DNA from: Streptomyces geranii
GTDB taxonomy: Bacteria; Actinomycetota; Actinomycetes; Streptomycetales; Streptomycetaceae
Assembly (NCBI RefSeq): GCF_002954775.1
Contig: NZ_PJME01000017.1
Coordinates: 111,549-175,548, forward strand
Length of the DNA stretch: 64,000 nucleotides
Direction: 5' to 3'
Positions 56,814 through 64,000 of this stretch are shown here, piece after piece. The first letter of the stretch is position 1, and each line of letters begins with the position of its first letter. The notes under the pieces are model-generated. The model saw only the letters and a program-made list of their open reading frames with translations. It did not search any database and was not told where the DNA came from. Made by a program: the position numbers and the translations under genes.

Positions 56814-57419
56814 ATGACCGAGGTCGCAACGGCGCGTCGTAGTCGGATCACGCCCGAGCGTGAGGCCGAGCTGTACGGCGCCACGCTCGACCTGCTCCGG
56901 GAGGTCGGCTACGAGGCCCTCACGATGGACGCCGTCGCCGCTCGTACGAAGTCCAGCAAGGCCACGCTCTACCGCCAGTGGGGTGGCAAGGCCGAACTGG
57001 TCGTCAGGGCGATGCGGCACTTCAAGCCGGGCGGTGCCTCCATCGCGGACGTCGACACCGGGTCCCTGCGCGGCGACTTCCACGCCCTGCTGGTCCGGGA
57101 GGACGACTGCGCCATGGAACAGAACTCCGCGCTGATGCGGGCTCTGGGCATGGCGGTCCACGGGAACCCCGATCTTCTGGTGGCGTTCAGGGAACTGCTC
57201 GTCGAACCGGAGATGGTGGAGTTCCGCGCGGTCATCCAGCGTGCCATGGACCGTGGTGAGGTCCGTGCGGACAATCCGGCGGCCGACTATGTGCTGCACA
57301 TGATGATCGGCGGCTTCGTGGCGCGCACGCTCATCGACGAACTGCCCCCGACGCAGGCCTACTTGCGCGACTACATCGACGCCGTGGTGCTCCCCGCCCT
57401 CGGCGTGCCGGTCCCGTAA
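56814..57419 (+). CDS. TetR-family regulator of the MMPL transporter
   Basis: The 201-residue protein from ATG 56814 (GGAAGG upstream) has the TetR helix-turn-helix YGATLDLLREVGYEALTMDA, then VAARTKSSKATLYRQWGGKA. Two operator-like palindromes lie upstream, so autorepression is likely. The MMPL-family transporter follows on the same strand after 176 bp and is the probable target. Its stop region is repeated downstream (57435-57474). The open frame continues upstream into the operators, so a longer start is rejected. Confidence 0.9.
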   Translation: MTEVATARRSRITPEREAELYGATLDLLREVGYEALTMDAVAARTKSSKATLYRQWGGKAELVVRAMRHFKPGGASIADVDTGSLRGDFHALLVREDDCAMEQNSALMRALGMAVHGNPDLLVAFRELLVEPEMVEFRAVIQRAMDRGEVRADNPAADYVLHMMIGGFVARTLIDELPPTQAYLRDYIDAVVLPALGVPVP

Positions 57420-57434
57420 GCCCTGTTCTGCAAG

Positions 57435-57474
57435 CCCAGTTCCGTAAGCCAGTTCCGTAAGTCCAGTTCCGTAG
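57435..57474 (+). repeat. 13-14 bp tandem repeat derived from the TetR stop region
   Basis: CCCAGTTCCGTAAG, CCAGTTCCGTAAG and TCCAGTTCCGTAG follow the gene's own GGTCCCGTAAG end, with a degenerate copy at 57422-57434. TAA/TAG codons fall at 57417, 57445, 57458 and 57472, covering all three frames. Confidence 0.9.
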
Positions 57475-57595
57475 ACAGACACCCACGTACCTGACGCGAC
57501 CGCTCACGTCGTCGGGCTGATCCCCCCTGCGCCCCAACAGGCCGATCAACCCTGCCCATTTGCACCTCAAACGACCTGACCGGGAGTACGCCCTC

Positions 57596-59842
57596 GTGGC
57601 CACGTTCCTCTACAAACTCGGCCGGCTCGCCTTCAGGCGACGGCATTTCGTCGCCCTGATCTGGGTGGCGCTGCTGACGCTCGCGGGAGTCGGCGCGGCC
57701 AGCGCGCCCGCCGCGGGCACCACCTCCTTCTCGATTCCGGGTACGGAGGCCCAGAAGGCCTTCGACCTGCTCGAACAGCGCTTCCCCGGCGCGAGCGCCG
57801 ACGGCGCGACCGGGCGCATAGTCTTCAAGGCCCCCGAGGGCCAGAAGATGACGGACGCCGACAACAAGGCGACCGTCGCGAAGACCGTCAAGCAACTGGG
57901 CGACGGTTCCGAAGTCGTCTCCGTCACCGACCCGTTCACGACGAACGCGGTGAGCAAGGACGGCACGGTCGCCTACACCTCGGTGAAGTACGACCTGCCC
58001 GGCATGGAGCTGGCGGACTCGACCAAGGACGCGCTGGAGAAGGCGGGGGACGAGGCGCGGGCCACCGGGCTGACCGTCGACGTCGGCGGTGACGCGCTGC
58101 AGGCCGCGGCCGACCCGGGCGCGATCGGTGAGGTCATCGGCCTCGCCCTTGCGGCGGTCGTCCTGGTCATCACCCTGGGTTCCGTCGTCGCCGCCGGGCT
58201 GCCGCTGCTGACGGCGGTCATCGGCGTCGGGATCGGTGTCTCCACCATCACCGTGCTGGCCAAGGCGCTCGACCTCGGCGACACCACGTCGACGCTCGCG
58301 CTGATGATCGGGCTCGCGGTCGGTATCGACTACGCCCTGTTCATCGTCTCCCGCTACCGGGGCGAGCTGGCCGAGGGCCGGGACCGCGAGGAGGCGGCGG
58401 GCCGCGCCACCGGCACCGCCGGTTCGGCGGTGGTCTTCGCCGGCCTCACGGTCGTGATCGCCTTGGCGGGCCTCGCGGTCGTCAACGTACCGATGCTGAC
58501 GAAGATGGGCCTCGCGGCGGCGGGCACGGTCGTGATCGCCGTACTCATCGCGCTGACGATGGTCCCGGCGCTGCTGGGGTACGCGGGCAAGAAGGTGCAG
58601 CCGACGGGAGAGAAGAAGAGCAAGAGGAGCAAGAAGAGCGAGAAGAACAAGCAGGAGAAGCAGGAGAAGCTGGAGAAGCAGACCGGGCCCAACATGGGTG
58701 CGCGCTGGGCGAGTTTCGTCATCCGGCGGCCGGTGGCGGTCCTGCTGTTCGGTGTGCTCGGGCTGGGTGCGATCGCGGTTCCGGCGACGCAGTTGGAGCT
58801 GGGCCTGCCGGACGACGGTTCGCAGCCGACGTCCACGACACAGCGCCGCGCCTACGACCTCCTCTCGGAGGGCTTCGGCCCCGGCTTCAACGGTCCCCTG
58901 ATGGTCGTGTACGACGCCGCAGGCAGCGCTGACCCGAAGGCCGACGCCGACGCGCTGACCGACCGGATCAAGGGCCTGAAGGACGTCGTGACGGTGACCC
59001 CGGCGACCTTCAACAAGGCGGGTGACACCGCGACGATCACGGTGATCCCGGACTCCAAGCCGTCCTCTGTCGAGACGGAGGACCTGGTGCACGCGATCCG
59101 TGCCGAGGGCGCCGACGTCAAGGCGGACACGGGTGCGAACGTCCTGGTCACCGGCACGACCGCGATGAACATCGACTTCTCGCAGAAGCTCACCGACGCG
59201 CTGATCCCGTATCTGATCCTGGTGGTGGGCCTCGCCTTCCTCCTCCTGATCGTGGTCTTCCGCTCGATCCTGGTCCCGCTGAAGGCGGCGCTCGGCTTCC
59301 TGCTGTCGGTACTGGCGGCGCTCGGCGCGGTCGTGGCGGTCTTCCAGTGGGGCTGGCTGAGCGGTCTGATCGGGGTGGAGGAGACCGGCCCGATCATGTC
59401 GATGATGCCGATCTTCATGGTCGGCGTGGTCTTCGGCCTGGCGATGGACTACGAGGTGTTCCTCGTGACCCGGATGCGCGAGGCGTACGTCCACGGCGAG
59501 GCGCCGTCCGAGGCCGTGGTGACGGGGTTCAGGCACAGCGCCCGGGTCGTGGTCGCCGCCGCGATCATCATGATGGCGGTCTTCGGCGGCTTCATCAGCT
59601 CCAGCGAGTCGATGATCAAGATGATCGGCTTCGGCCTGGCGATCGCGGTCTTCTTCGACGCGTTCGTGGTCCGCATGGCGATCGTCCCGGCGGTACTGGC
59701 CCTGCTGGGCAAGAAGGCCTGGTGGCTCCCGAAGTGGCTGGACCGAGCCCTGCCGAACGTCGACGTGGAGGGCGAGGGCCTGCGCACCCTGGACGACGAC
59801 AACCGCCCGAAGGACGAGGACAGGGAGCTGGTACGCGCCTGA
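57596..59842 (+). CDS. MMPL/RND-family transporter
   Basis: The 748-residue protein starts at GTG 57596 (CGGGAG upstream). It has two RND-like halves: TM1 (FVALIWVALLTLAGVGAAS), an extracellular domain, then a helix bundle with MIGLAVGIDYALFIVSRYRG; and again ILVVGLAFLLLIVVFRSILV and GLAMDYEVFLVTRMREAYV. The GxxxDY pairs are the proton-relay motif of MMPL proteins. A lysine/glutamate-rich linker (58610-58681) joins the halves. Such pumps export lipids or hydrophobic drugs. Control by the upstream TetR is inferred from arrangement. Confidence 0.93.
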   Translation: MATFLYKLGRLAFRRRHFVALIWVALLTLAGVGAASAPAAGTTSFSIPGTEAQKAFDLLEQRFPGASADGATGRIVFKAPEGQKMTDADNKATVAKTVKQLGDGSEVVSVTDPFTTNAVSKDGTVAYTSVKYDLPGMELADSTKDALEKAGDEARATGLTVDVGGDALQAAADPGAIGEVIGLALAAVVLVITLGSVVAAGLPLLTAVIGVGIGVSTITVLAKALDLGDTTSTLALMIGLAVGIDYALFIVSRYRGELAEGRDREEAAGRATGTAGSAVVFAGLTVVIALAGLAVVNVPMLTKMGLAAAGTVVIAVLIALTMVPALLGYAGKKVQPTGEKKSKRSKKSEKNKQEKQEKLEKQTGPNMGARWASFVIRRPVAVLLFGVLGLGAIAVPATQLELGLPDDGSQPTSTTQRRAYDLLSEGFGPGFNGPLMVVYDAAGSADPKADADALTDRIKGLKDVVTVTPATFNKAGDTATITVIPDSKPSSVETEDLVHAIRAEGADVKADTGANVLVTGTTAMNIDFSQKLTDALIPYLILVVGLAFLLLIVVFRSILVPLKAALGFLLSVLAALGAVVAVFQWGWLSGLIGVEETGPIMSMMPIFMVGVVFGLAMDYEVFLVTRMREAYVHGEAPSEAVVTGFRHSARVVVAAAIIMMAVFGGFISSSESMIKMIGFGLAIAVFFDAFVVRMAIVPAVLALLGKKAWWLPKWLDRALPNVDVEGEGLRTLDDDNRPKDEDRELVRA

Positions 59843-59865
59843 CGTACACCGCCTGAACAGAGCCG

Positions 59866-59910
59866 GCCGGTGAGGGCCCCGTGGGGACGGGGAGCCCTCA
59901 CCGGCTTCTT
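59866..59910 (+). terminator. Terminator of the MMPL gene
   Basis: GCCGGTGAGGGC (59866-59877) pairs with GCCCTCACCGGC (59894-59905), followed by TTCTTT. Confidence 0.88.
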
Positions 59911-60007
59911 TCCCGGCCGGAGCCGGACAGACGTGGCTCGGGCGGGCCTCCGCCCACCACCCGGAATTCGTTCGTGATGCACCGGCCCGCCCACTAACGT
60001 GCCGGGC

Positions 60008-60493
60008 ATGACCACCTCTCCCCGTTTCGCCGAAGCCCTCGATCAGTTGGGCCTCGGTGAACTCACCTCCCGTATCCGCCGGTTCCCCGACGAGACGCGT
60101 ACCGCTGTCGAGGCCGCTGCCGCCATCGGGTGTGAGCTGAGTCAGATCTGCAAGTCGTTGATCTTCGCCGCCGACGGGGTTCCCGTGCTCGTCCTCATGG
60201 ACGGCGCCTCCCGGGTCGATGTCGAGCTTGTCCGGCGCGAACTCGGTGCCGTCAAGGTCACCCGCGCCAAGGCGGACGTCGTGCGGGAGACCACCGGGTA
60301 CGCCATCGGAGGCGTGCCGCCCTTCGGGCACCGGACCCGGACGACCGTCCTCGCCGACCGTTCGCTGCTGGAGCACGACCTCGTCTGGGCCGCCGCCGGT
60401 ACCCCTTACACCGTGTTCCCCATGGAGCCGAAGGCCCTGATCGAGCATGCCGGTGGCGTCCTCGTGGACGTGCGGGAGTCGGCCGCTTCGTGA
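60008..60493 (+). CDS. YbaK/ProX-type aminoacyl-tRNA editing protein
   Basis: The 161-residue single-domain protein resembles YbaK/ProXp deacylases: TAVEAAAAIGCELSQICKSL (conserved Lys), LVLMDGASRVDVELV, ADVVRETTGYAIGGVPPFGH and VWAAAGTPYTVFPMEPKAL. It would hydrolyse mischarged tRNA, such as Cys- or Ala-tRNA(Pro), in trans. ATG 60008 lacks a clear ribosome-binding site. The stop overlaps the EamA gene start (GTGA). Confidence 0.9.
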   Translation: MTTSPRFAEALDQLGLGELTSRIRRFPDETRTAVEAAAAIGCELSQICKSLIFAADGVPVLVLMDGASRVDVELVRRELGAVKVTRAKADVVRETTGYAIGGVPPFGHRTRTTVLADRSLLEHDLVWAAAGTPYTVFPMEPKALIEHAGGVLVDVRESAAS

Positions 60494-61335
60494 CCCCCAC
60501 CGTCACCGCCGCCGTACTGCTCGCCGCCGTCACCCACGCCTGCTGGAACGCCCTCGCCCACCGCATCACCGACAAGCTCGTCGGGTTCACGCTCATCGCC
60601 GGTGGGGGCTTGGTCATCGGGCTGGTCGCTCTGCCGTTTCTGCCGGTGCCCGCCGCCGGGGCCTGGCCCTATCTCGTCACTTCCGCCCTCATCCACATCG
60701 CGTACTACGTGCTGCTCATGCGGTCGTTCCGGCTCGGGGACTTCGGGCAGGCCTATCCGATCGCGCGCGGTACCGCACCCCTCGTCGTCACGCTTCTCGC
60801 CGCCGTGTTCCTGCACGAGGTGCCCGACGGGTGGGCCGCCGCCGGAATCGCCCTGTCCTGTGCGGGACTTACCGGCGTCGCGCTCTGGGGGCTGCGCGGG
60901 CGGCGGCCCAACTGGGCGGCGATCGGGGCCGCGTTGGCCACCGGGGTCTCCATCGCCGCGTACACCGTCGTCGACGGGGTGGGGGTGCGGGCCTCCGGGT
61001 CCGCGCTCGGCTACATCGCCTGGCTCATGGCCCTTGAGGGCATTGCCATCCCTGCCTACGCCCTCTACCGCTGGCGGGGGCAATTCCTCGCCACGGTAAG
61101 GCCGTTCGCCGCCGTCGGGCTGCTCGGCGCCGCCCTCTCCGTCGCCGCCTACGGGCTCGTGCTGTGGGCGCAGACCCGCGCCGAACTCGCCCCCGTCGCC
61201 GCCCTCCGCGAGTCCTCGATCATCGTCGGCGCGGGCATCGGAGCCGTCTTCTTCAAGGAACGGTTCGGGGCGCCCCGTGTCGCCGCCGCCGGGCTCCTCG
61301 TCATCGGGATCGGGCTGATGCTGCACACGGGGTAG
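60490..61335 (+). CDS. EamA-family (DMT) transporter
   Basis: The 281-residue membrane protein has about ten helices in two EamA repeats: LLAAVTHACWNALAHRITDK, then GQAYPIARGTAPLVVTLLAA; and ALATGVSIAAYTVVDGVGVR, then ALRESSIIVGAGIGAVFFKE. DMT proteins export amino acids or other metabolites. GTG 60490 is coupled to the YbaK-type gene, suggesting a common physiological link, perhaps to amino-acid homeostasis, but this is inference. Confidence 0.9.
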   Translation: MTPTVTAAVLLAAVTHACWNALAHRITDKLVGFTLIAGGGLVIGLVALPFLPVPAAGAWPYLVTSALIHIAYYVLLMRSFRLGDFGQAYPIARGTAPLVVTLLAAVFLHEVPDGWAAAGIALSCAGLTGVALWGLRGRRPNWAAIGAALATGVSIAAYTVVDGVGVRASGSALGYIAWLMALEGIAIPAYALYRWRGQFLATVRPFAAVGLLGAALSVAAYGLVLWAQTRAELAPVAALRESSIIVGAGIGAVFFKERFGAPRVAAAGLLVIGIGLMLHTG

Positions 61336-61356
61336 GGGAACCCGCTGACGGAGAGG

Positions 61357-61890
61357 TCACGTCGGCGCCGTGTAGCAGCGGACCTTCACCCGCTGGTCCG
61401 GGCCCCACTCCTGCTCCACCTCCGCCAGCAGCGTCCAGCTCTGGCGCTCGTACAGGGCCGCCGCCGCTGTGTCCGTCGACGCCACGTCCAGCACCGGGTG
61501 CAGGGAACGAGAGCCGGCCTCCGTCACCGCCCGGGCCAGCAGCGCCGCGCCGACCCCTCGGCCCCGGGCCGCCGGATCGACGTACAGGCGATTGACCACG
61601 GCCGTCGGGCCCCCGGTCCACAGGGCCGCCGCCGCGTCACCCTCCCCGCTGCGGGACAGGACGATGTGGCCGAGGATTCCCTCACCGCTCTCGCCGTTCT
61701 CCCCCTCCGCCACCCACGCCGCGAGCAGCGCGTCCGGGGTCAGCCAACCGGGCGGGTCCGTCGGCCAGTTGACGGGGTACGCGTTCCGCTCGTGGACCGT
61801 CGCCAGTACTCGTACGCACGCGTCGAGGTCGGCTTCCGTGCGGGGGCGGATACGGAACCGGGCTGCTTTCGCAGGGGTGTTCGCTGTCAC
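61357..61890 (-). CDS. GNAT-family acetyltransferase
   Basis: The 177-residue product shows IRPRTEADLDACVRVLATVH at the start, VVNRLYVDPAARGRGVGAAL for acetyl-CoA binding and LDVASTDTAAAALYERQSW. GTG 61890 overlaps the stop of the phosphoesterase gene (GTGA), so it is translated from the same mRNA. The acetyl acceptor is unknown. It converges on the EamA gene with 21 bp between stops. Confidence 0.87.
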   Translation of the reverse strand: MTANTPAKAARFRIRPRTEADLDACVRVLATVHERNAYPVNWPTDPPGWLTPDALLAAWVAEGENGESGEGILGHIVLSRSGEGDAAAALWTGGPTAVVNRLYVDPAARGRGVGAALLARAVTEAGSRSLHPVLDVASTDTAAAALYERQSWTLLAEVEQEWGPDQRVKVRCYTAPT

Positions 61891-63359
61891 GCGGGCATGT
61901 AAGCACGTACGCCCGACAGGTCGTGCAGGCGCATGCTGTTGCGGTCGGTCACCGCGCGGCCGAAGGCGTGGTGGGGCCACAGGCCTCCTGCCGTACGGCG
62001 GCTGCGCTCGACCCAGGCTCGGGCCGGGACGCTGCTGTTCTTGTAGTAGTTGAGGGCGTAGCCGCCGGTGTGGATGCGCAGGAGGCAGAAGCCGCCCGGG
62101 TAGTCCTTGACCGCGCTGACCTCCTGCTGGGTGACGTGCGGCGCGCTCGTCAGAGCCGTGCGCTTGTTGCGGTGCGTGTGGCCCGCGTGGTGCAGGAAGA
62201 CGCCCGGGGCGGCGGCGTACGACTCGACGATCGAGCGGGCCTGGGCGCGGTCCAGGCGCTGGCCTCGGCCCATCGGGAACACCGAGTCCCTTGTGGTGAG
62301 GGGGTGGTGGCCGAAGACGATCGTCGGTTGGTCGCGGTCCGAACTCAACCGGGCCTGGAACCATGCCAGTTGCTCCGCGCTCAGGCCGCCCGCGTCGCCG
62401 CCGTTGCCGTTCTTCTCGTAGGTGTCCAGGCCGATCAGGCGCAGGCCGCCCAGGTCGCGCGCGAAGTAGCCGGGGCCGCCGGAGCCGTCCAGGAAGCCGT
62501 CGCGGAAGGCGTCGTCGTCGGGGTTCCGGGGGCGGTCGTGGTTGCCTCGTACGACGAAGTAGTCCCGTCCGTGGGTGCCGAAGCCGTCCAGGATGCGGCG
62601 GGCCTCGGCCAGGTCCCGGGCCGCGCCGGCCGCCGAGATGTCACCGGCGGCGAGAAGTACGTCCGCTCCGCGTCGGTGGGCCTCCTCGACCATCGCTCGG
62701 CTCATGATCTCCGGGTACGGGTCCAGGCCGGGGTGCTGCGAGACCCCGCGCAGCATCGGTACGCCCGCCACCAGGCCCGCTGTCGTCTCGCCGAGGTGCA
62801 GGTCGTTGCAGAGGGCGATGGAGAGGAGGTGGCGGCCGGGGGGTGGCTGCGGGGTCGTGAAGGAGTACGGGCCGCCGTGCGAGCCCAGGCCGTGCAGGGA
62901 CGTGCCCACCGCGTTGCCGCGCACCAGGTGCAGCGGGGTCGGGGTGGCCGCCCTGCCCCGCGAACGGGCCCGGTAGTAGTAGGTCTGGCCCGGCTCCAGG
63001 TCCGTCAGCTCCACGTAGTGGTGGGCGGTCGGGTGGTCCTCCGATGCCGTACGGTCGAGGTGGGCGGGGTGGGTGCCGTACACCACCTCGCCCTCGGTGA
63101 CCGCCGGGACCAGGTGGCCGAAGCCGTCGTCGGTGCCGGGCACGGCCGTGTACCAGGTGATGACGGCGCGGTCCTCGGTGAGCGTGACCAGCTCCAGGTT
63201 GAGGGCCGTCACCGTGTCGGGGTGGGTCCGGCGCTCCCGGCGCGCGGCGAGCGCGGAGCGGAGGACGGCGGGCGTCAGCAGCGCGCCGGAGCGGGCCAGG
63301 TCGCGCGGGGAGGGGAACGCCGCCAGGGCGGCCAGGGGAGCGGGGAGACAGCAGCGCAT
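61887..63359 (-). CDS. Calcineurin-like metallophosphoesterase
   Basis: The 490-residue protein begins at ATG 63359. An N-terminal FnIII-like region typical of purple-acid-phosphatase-like enzymes (RAVITWYTAVPGTDDGFGHL, ELTDLEPGQTYYYRARSRG) precedes the catalytic domain. The metal-ligand motifs are ALCNDLHLGETT (DxH), LLAAGDISAAG (GDxx), VVRGNHDRPRNP (GNHD), IVFGHHPLTTRD (GHHP) and LHHAGHTHRNKR (GHTH). The N-terminus carries no strong signal peptide, so it may be cytoplasmic. The substrate is unknown. It is coupled to the downstream GNAT gene. Confidence 0.92.
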   Translation of the reverse strand: MRCCLPAPLAALAAFPSPRDLARSGALLTPAVLRSALAARRERRTHPDTVTALNLELVTLTEDRAVITWYTAVPGTDDGFGHLVPAVTEGEVVYGTHPAHLDRTASEDHPTAHHYVELTDLEPGQTYYYRARSRGRAATPTPLHLVRGNAVGTSLHGLGSHGGPYSFTTPQPPPGRHLLSIALCNDLHLGETTAGLVAGVPMLRGVSQHPGLDPYPEIMSRAMVEEAHRRGADVLLAAGDISAAGAARDLAEARRILDGFGTHGRDYFVVRGNHDRPRNPDDDAFRDGFLDGSGGPGYFARDLGGLRLIGLDTYEKNGNGGDAGGLSAEQLAWFQARLSSDRDQPTIVFGHHPLTTRDSVFPMGRGQRLDRAQARSIVESYAAAPGVFLHHAGHTHRNKRTALTSAPHVTQQEVSAVKDYPGGFCLLRIHTGGYALNYYKNSSVPARAWVERSRRTAGGLWPHHAFGRAVTDRNSMRLHDLSGVRAYMPA

Positions 63360-63603
63360 GGTCGGTACGTGCCCGGGGCTCGTTAACGGCTGCCGTGGGG
63401 ACGGGGGCGGCACGAGGTATGGGGCACGACAACTCCTTCGCGTCGGTGCGGGACGTTCGCGGGAAGCTTTCAGCAGAGCACGGTGGGAGGTCTGAGGACA
63501 CCGTAAACAGGGTCATCGCGACGAATGTCACACAACGGGCGTGCGTGCGGGGGTGGGCGGGAGCACCCTGGAATCAGCGGCACCGGTACCGGAGGTGATC
63601 GTC

Positions 63604-63882
63604 ATGACGCACACCGCAGTGGGATGGCATGTCGAGCTGGAGTTCGAGGAGGACGAGCAGCGTACGCGGGCGGCGGCGCTCGTACGGCTTGCGGACGGGA
63701 GTGAGATACGGGCCCACGGGTACGCCAGTCGGCATCGCTCCGACGAGAACCAGCCGCGGGTCGGTGAGGAGATCGCCGGGGCGCGTGCTCTCAACGAACT
63801 GGCGATGAGGCTGCTGACCAAGGCCCACGACGAGATCGACGAGGCGTCGGGGCGGACGTCGCGGTCGCTAGGCCTCGGGTAG
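63604..63882 (+). CDS. DUF1876 (dsRBD-fold) protein
   Basis: The 92-residue product starts at ATG 63604 with GGAGGTGAT upstream. The pattern GWHVELEFEEDEQRTRAAAL, VRLADGSEIRAHGYASRHRS and RVGEEIAGARALNELAMRLL is that of DUF1876, a small dsRNA-binding-like fold frequent in Streptomyces and often under stress sigma control. Its biochemical role is unknown. Confidence 0.88.
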   Translation: MTHTAVGWHVELEFEEDEQRTRAAALVRLADGSEIRAHGYASRHRSDENQPRVGEEIAGARALNELAMRLLTKAHDEIDEASGRTSRSLGLG

Positions 63883-64000
63883 GTGGGTGGGCAAGGCGGG
63901 GGTGCCGGTCGGATTTTCTTCGCCCCCGCCGCCCCTACCCGTCCCATCCCTGGGGGCTGCGCCCCCAGACCCCCCTGGGTGGGTGGGCAAGGCGGGGGTG
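63883..64000. repeat. 23-bp direct repeat flanking a GC hairpin at the window end
   Basis: GTGGGTGGGCAAGGCGGGGG begins at 63883 and recurs at 63979, reaching the window edge. Between them TGGGGGC (63951-63957) pairs with GCCCCCA (63961-63967), part of a CTGCGCCCCCAGACCCCC repeat I remember as common in Streptomyces intergenic regions. No gene is visible in this stretch. Confidence 0.7.

Overview
This is a high-GC actinobacterial chromosome segment, almost certainly Streptomyces. The pointers are strong G/C bias at third codon positions, frequent GTG (plus TTG and CTG) starts, many leaderless genes, an hrdD-type sigma factor beside a phosphinothricin-acetyltransferase-type gene, a sepX-type division gene and the many MFS/TetR/MarR/SDR genes. 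It looks like chromosomal core or near-core DNA. I see no integrase, transposase, phage block or CRISPR array. Protein assignments were made by reading motifs; no database search was run.

Layout. 1-2.2 kb: 3' end of a secreted CBM2 protein, a Clp_N-domain protein and tRNA-Arg(CCT). 2.3-10.1 kb: two SDR enzymes, a divergent XRE/MmyB-type regulator, a cupin, then glucarate dehydratase with a double-length IclR regulator and an M6 metalloprotease. 10.2-14.2 kb: a TetR-MFS pair preceded by a perfect CRP-type palindrome, and a divergent MarR/extradiol dioxygenase pair. 14.3-17.1 kb: GNAT (bar/pat type), hrdD with a SigR-type promoter, a structured intergenic RNA candidate and a TetR regulator. 17.5-24.6 kb: a WYL regulator divergent from an MFS exporter, then the fructose system fruR-fruK-fruA. 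24.7-35.5 kb, mostly minus strand: DUF6227-type protein, L,D-transpeptidase lipoprotein, P1 peptidase, LtrA, MscL, SAF protein, MTA phosphorylase, a CIRCE-controlled FmdB-type protein, MFS and a cation/proton antiporter. 35.8-38.5 kb: penicillin acylase-type hydrolase. 38.6-44.8 kb: formyl-THF cyclo-ligase divergent from galU-moeA/glp-moaC-mog-GNAT-sepX. 44.9-49.4 kb: tRNA-Ala(CGC), a two-component system, GNAT, exonuclease III and MerR. 49.5-52.9 kb: translationally coupled Baeyer-Villiger-type monooxygenase, alpha/beta hydrolase and SDR. 53-64 kb: tricorn protease, TetR-MMPL pair, YbaK-type protein, EamA transporter, metallophosphoesterase-GNAT pair and a DUF1876 protein.

How genes work together. 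Several regulator/target pairs have visible palindromic operators in their shared promoter regions (WYL/MFS, MerR/monooxygenase operon, TetR/MMPL, and the two-component system). The fructose genes form a PTS uptake plus 1-phosphofructokinase module. The galU-to-sepX block joins molybdenum-cofactor-type genes to a divisome membrane protein.

Most notable observations: (1) a near-perfect CIRCE (HrcA operator) overlapping the ribosome-binding site of a serine-tailed FmdB-type gene; (2) six gene 3' ends carrying short tandem duplications of their own stop-codon region, five of them with unit sizes that place stops in all three frames; (3) an elaborate GNRA-capped hairpin downstream of hrdD; (4) two probable CTG start codons.
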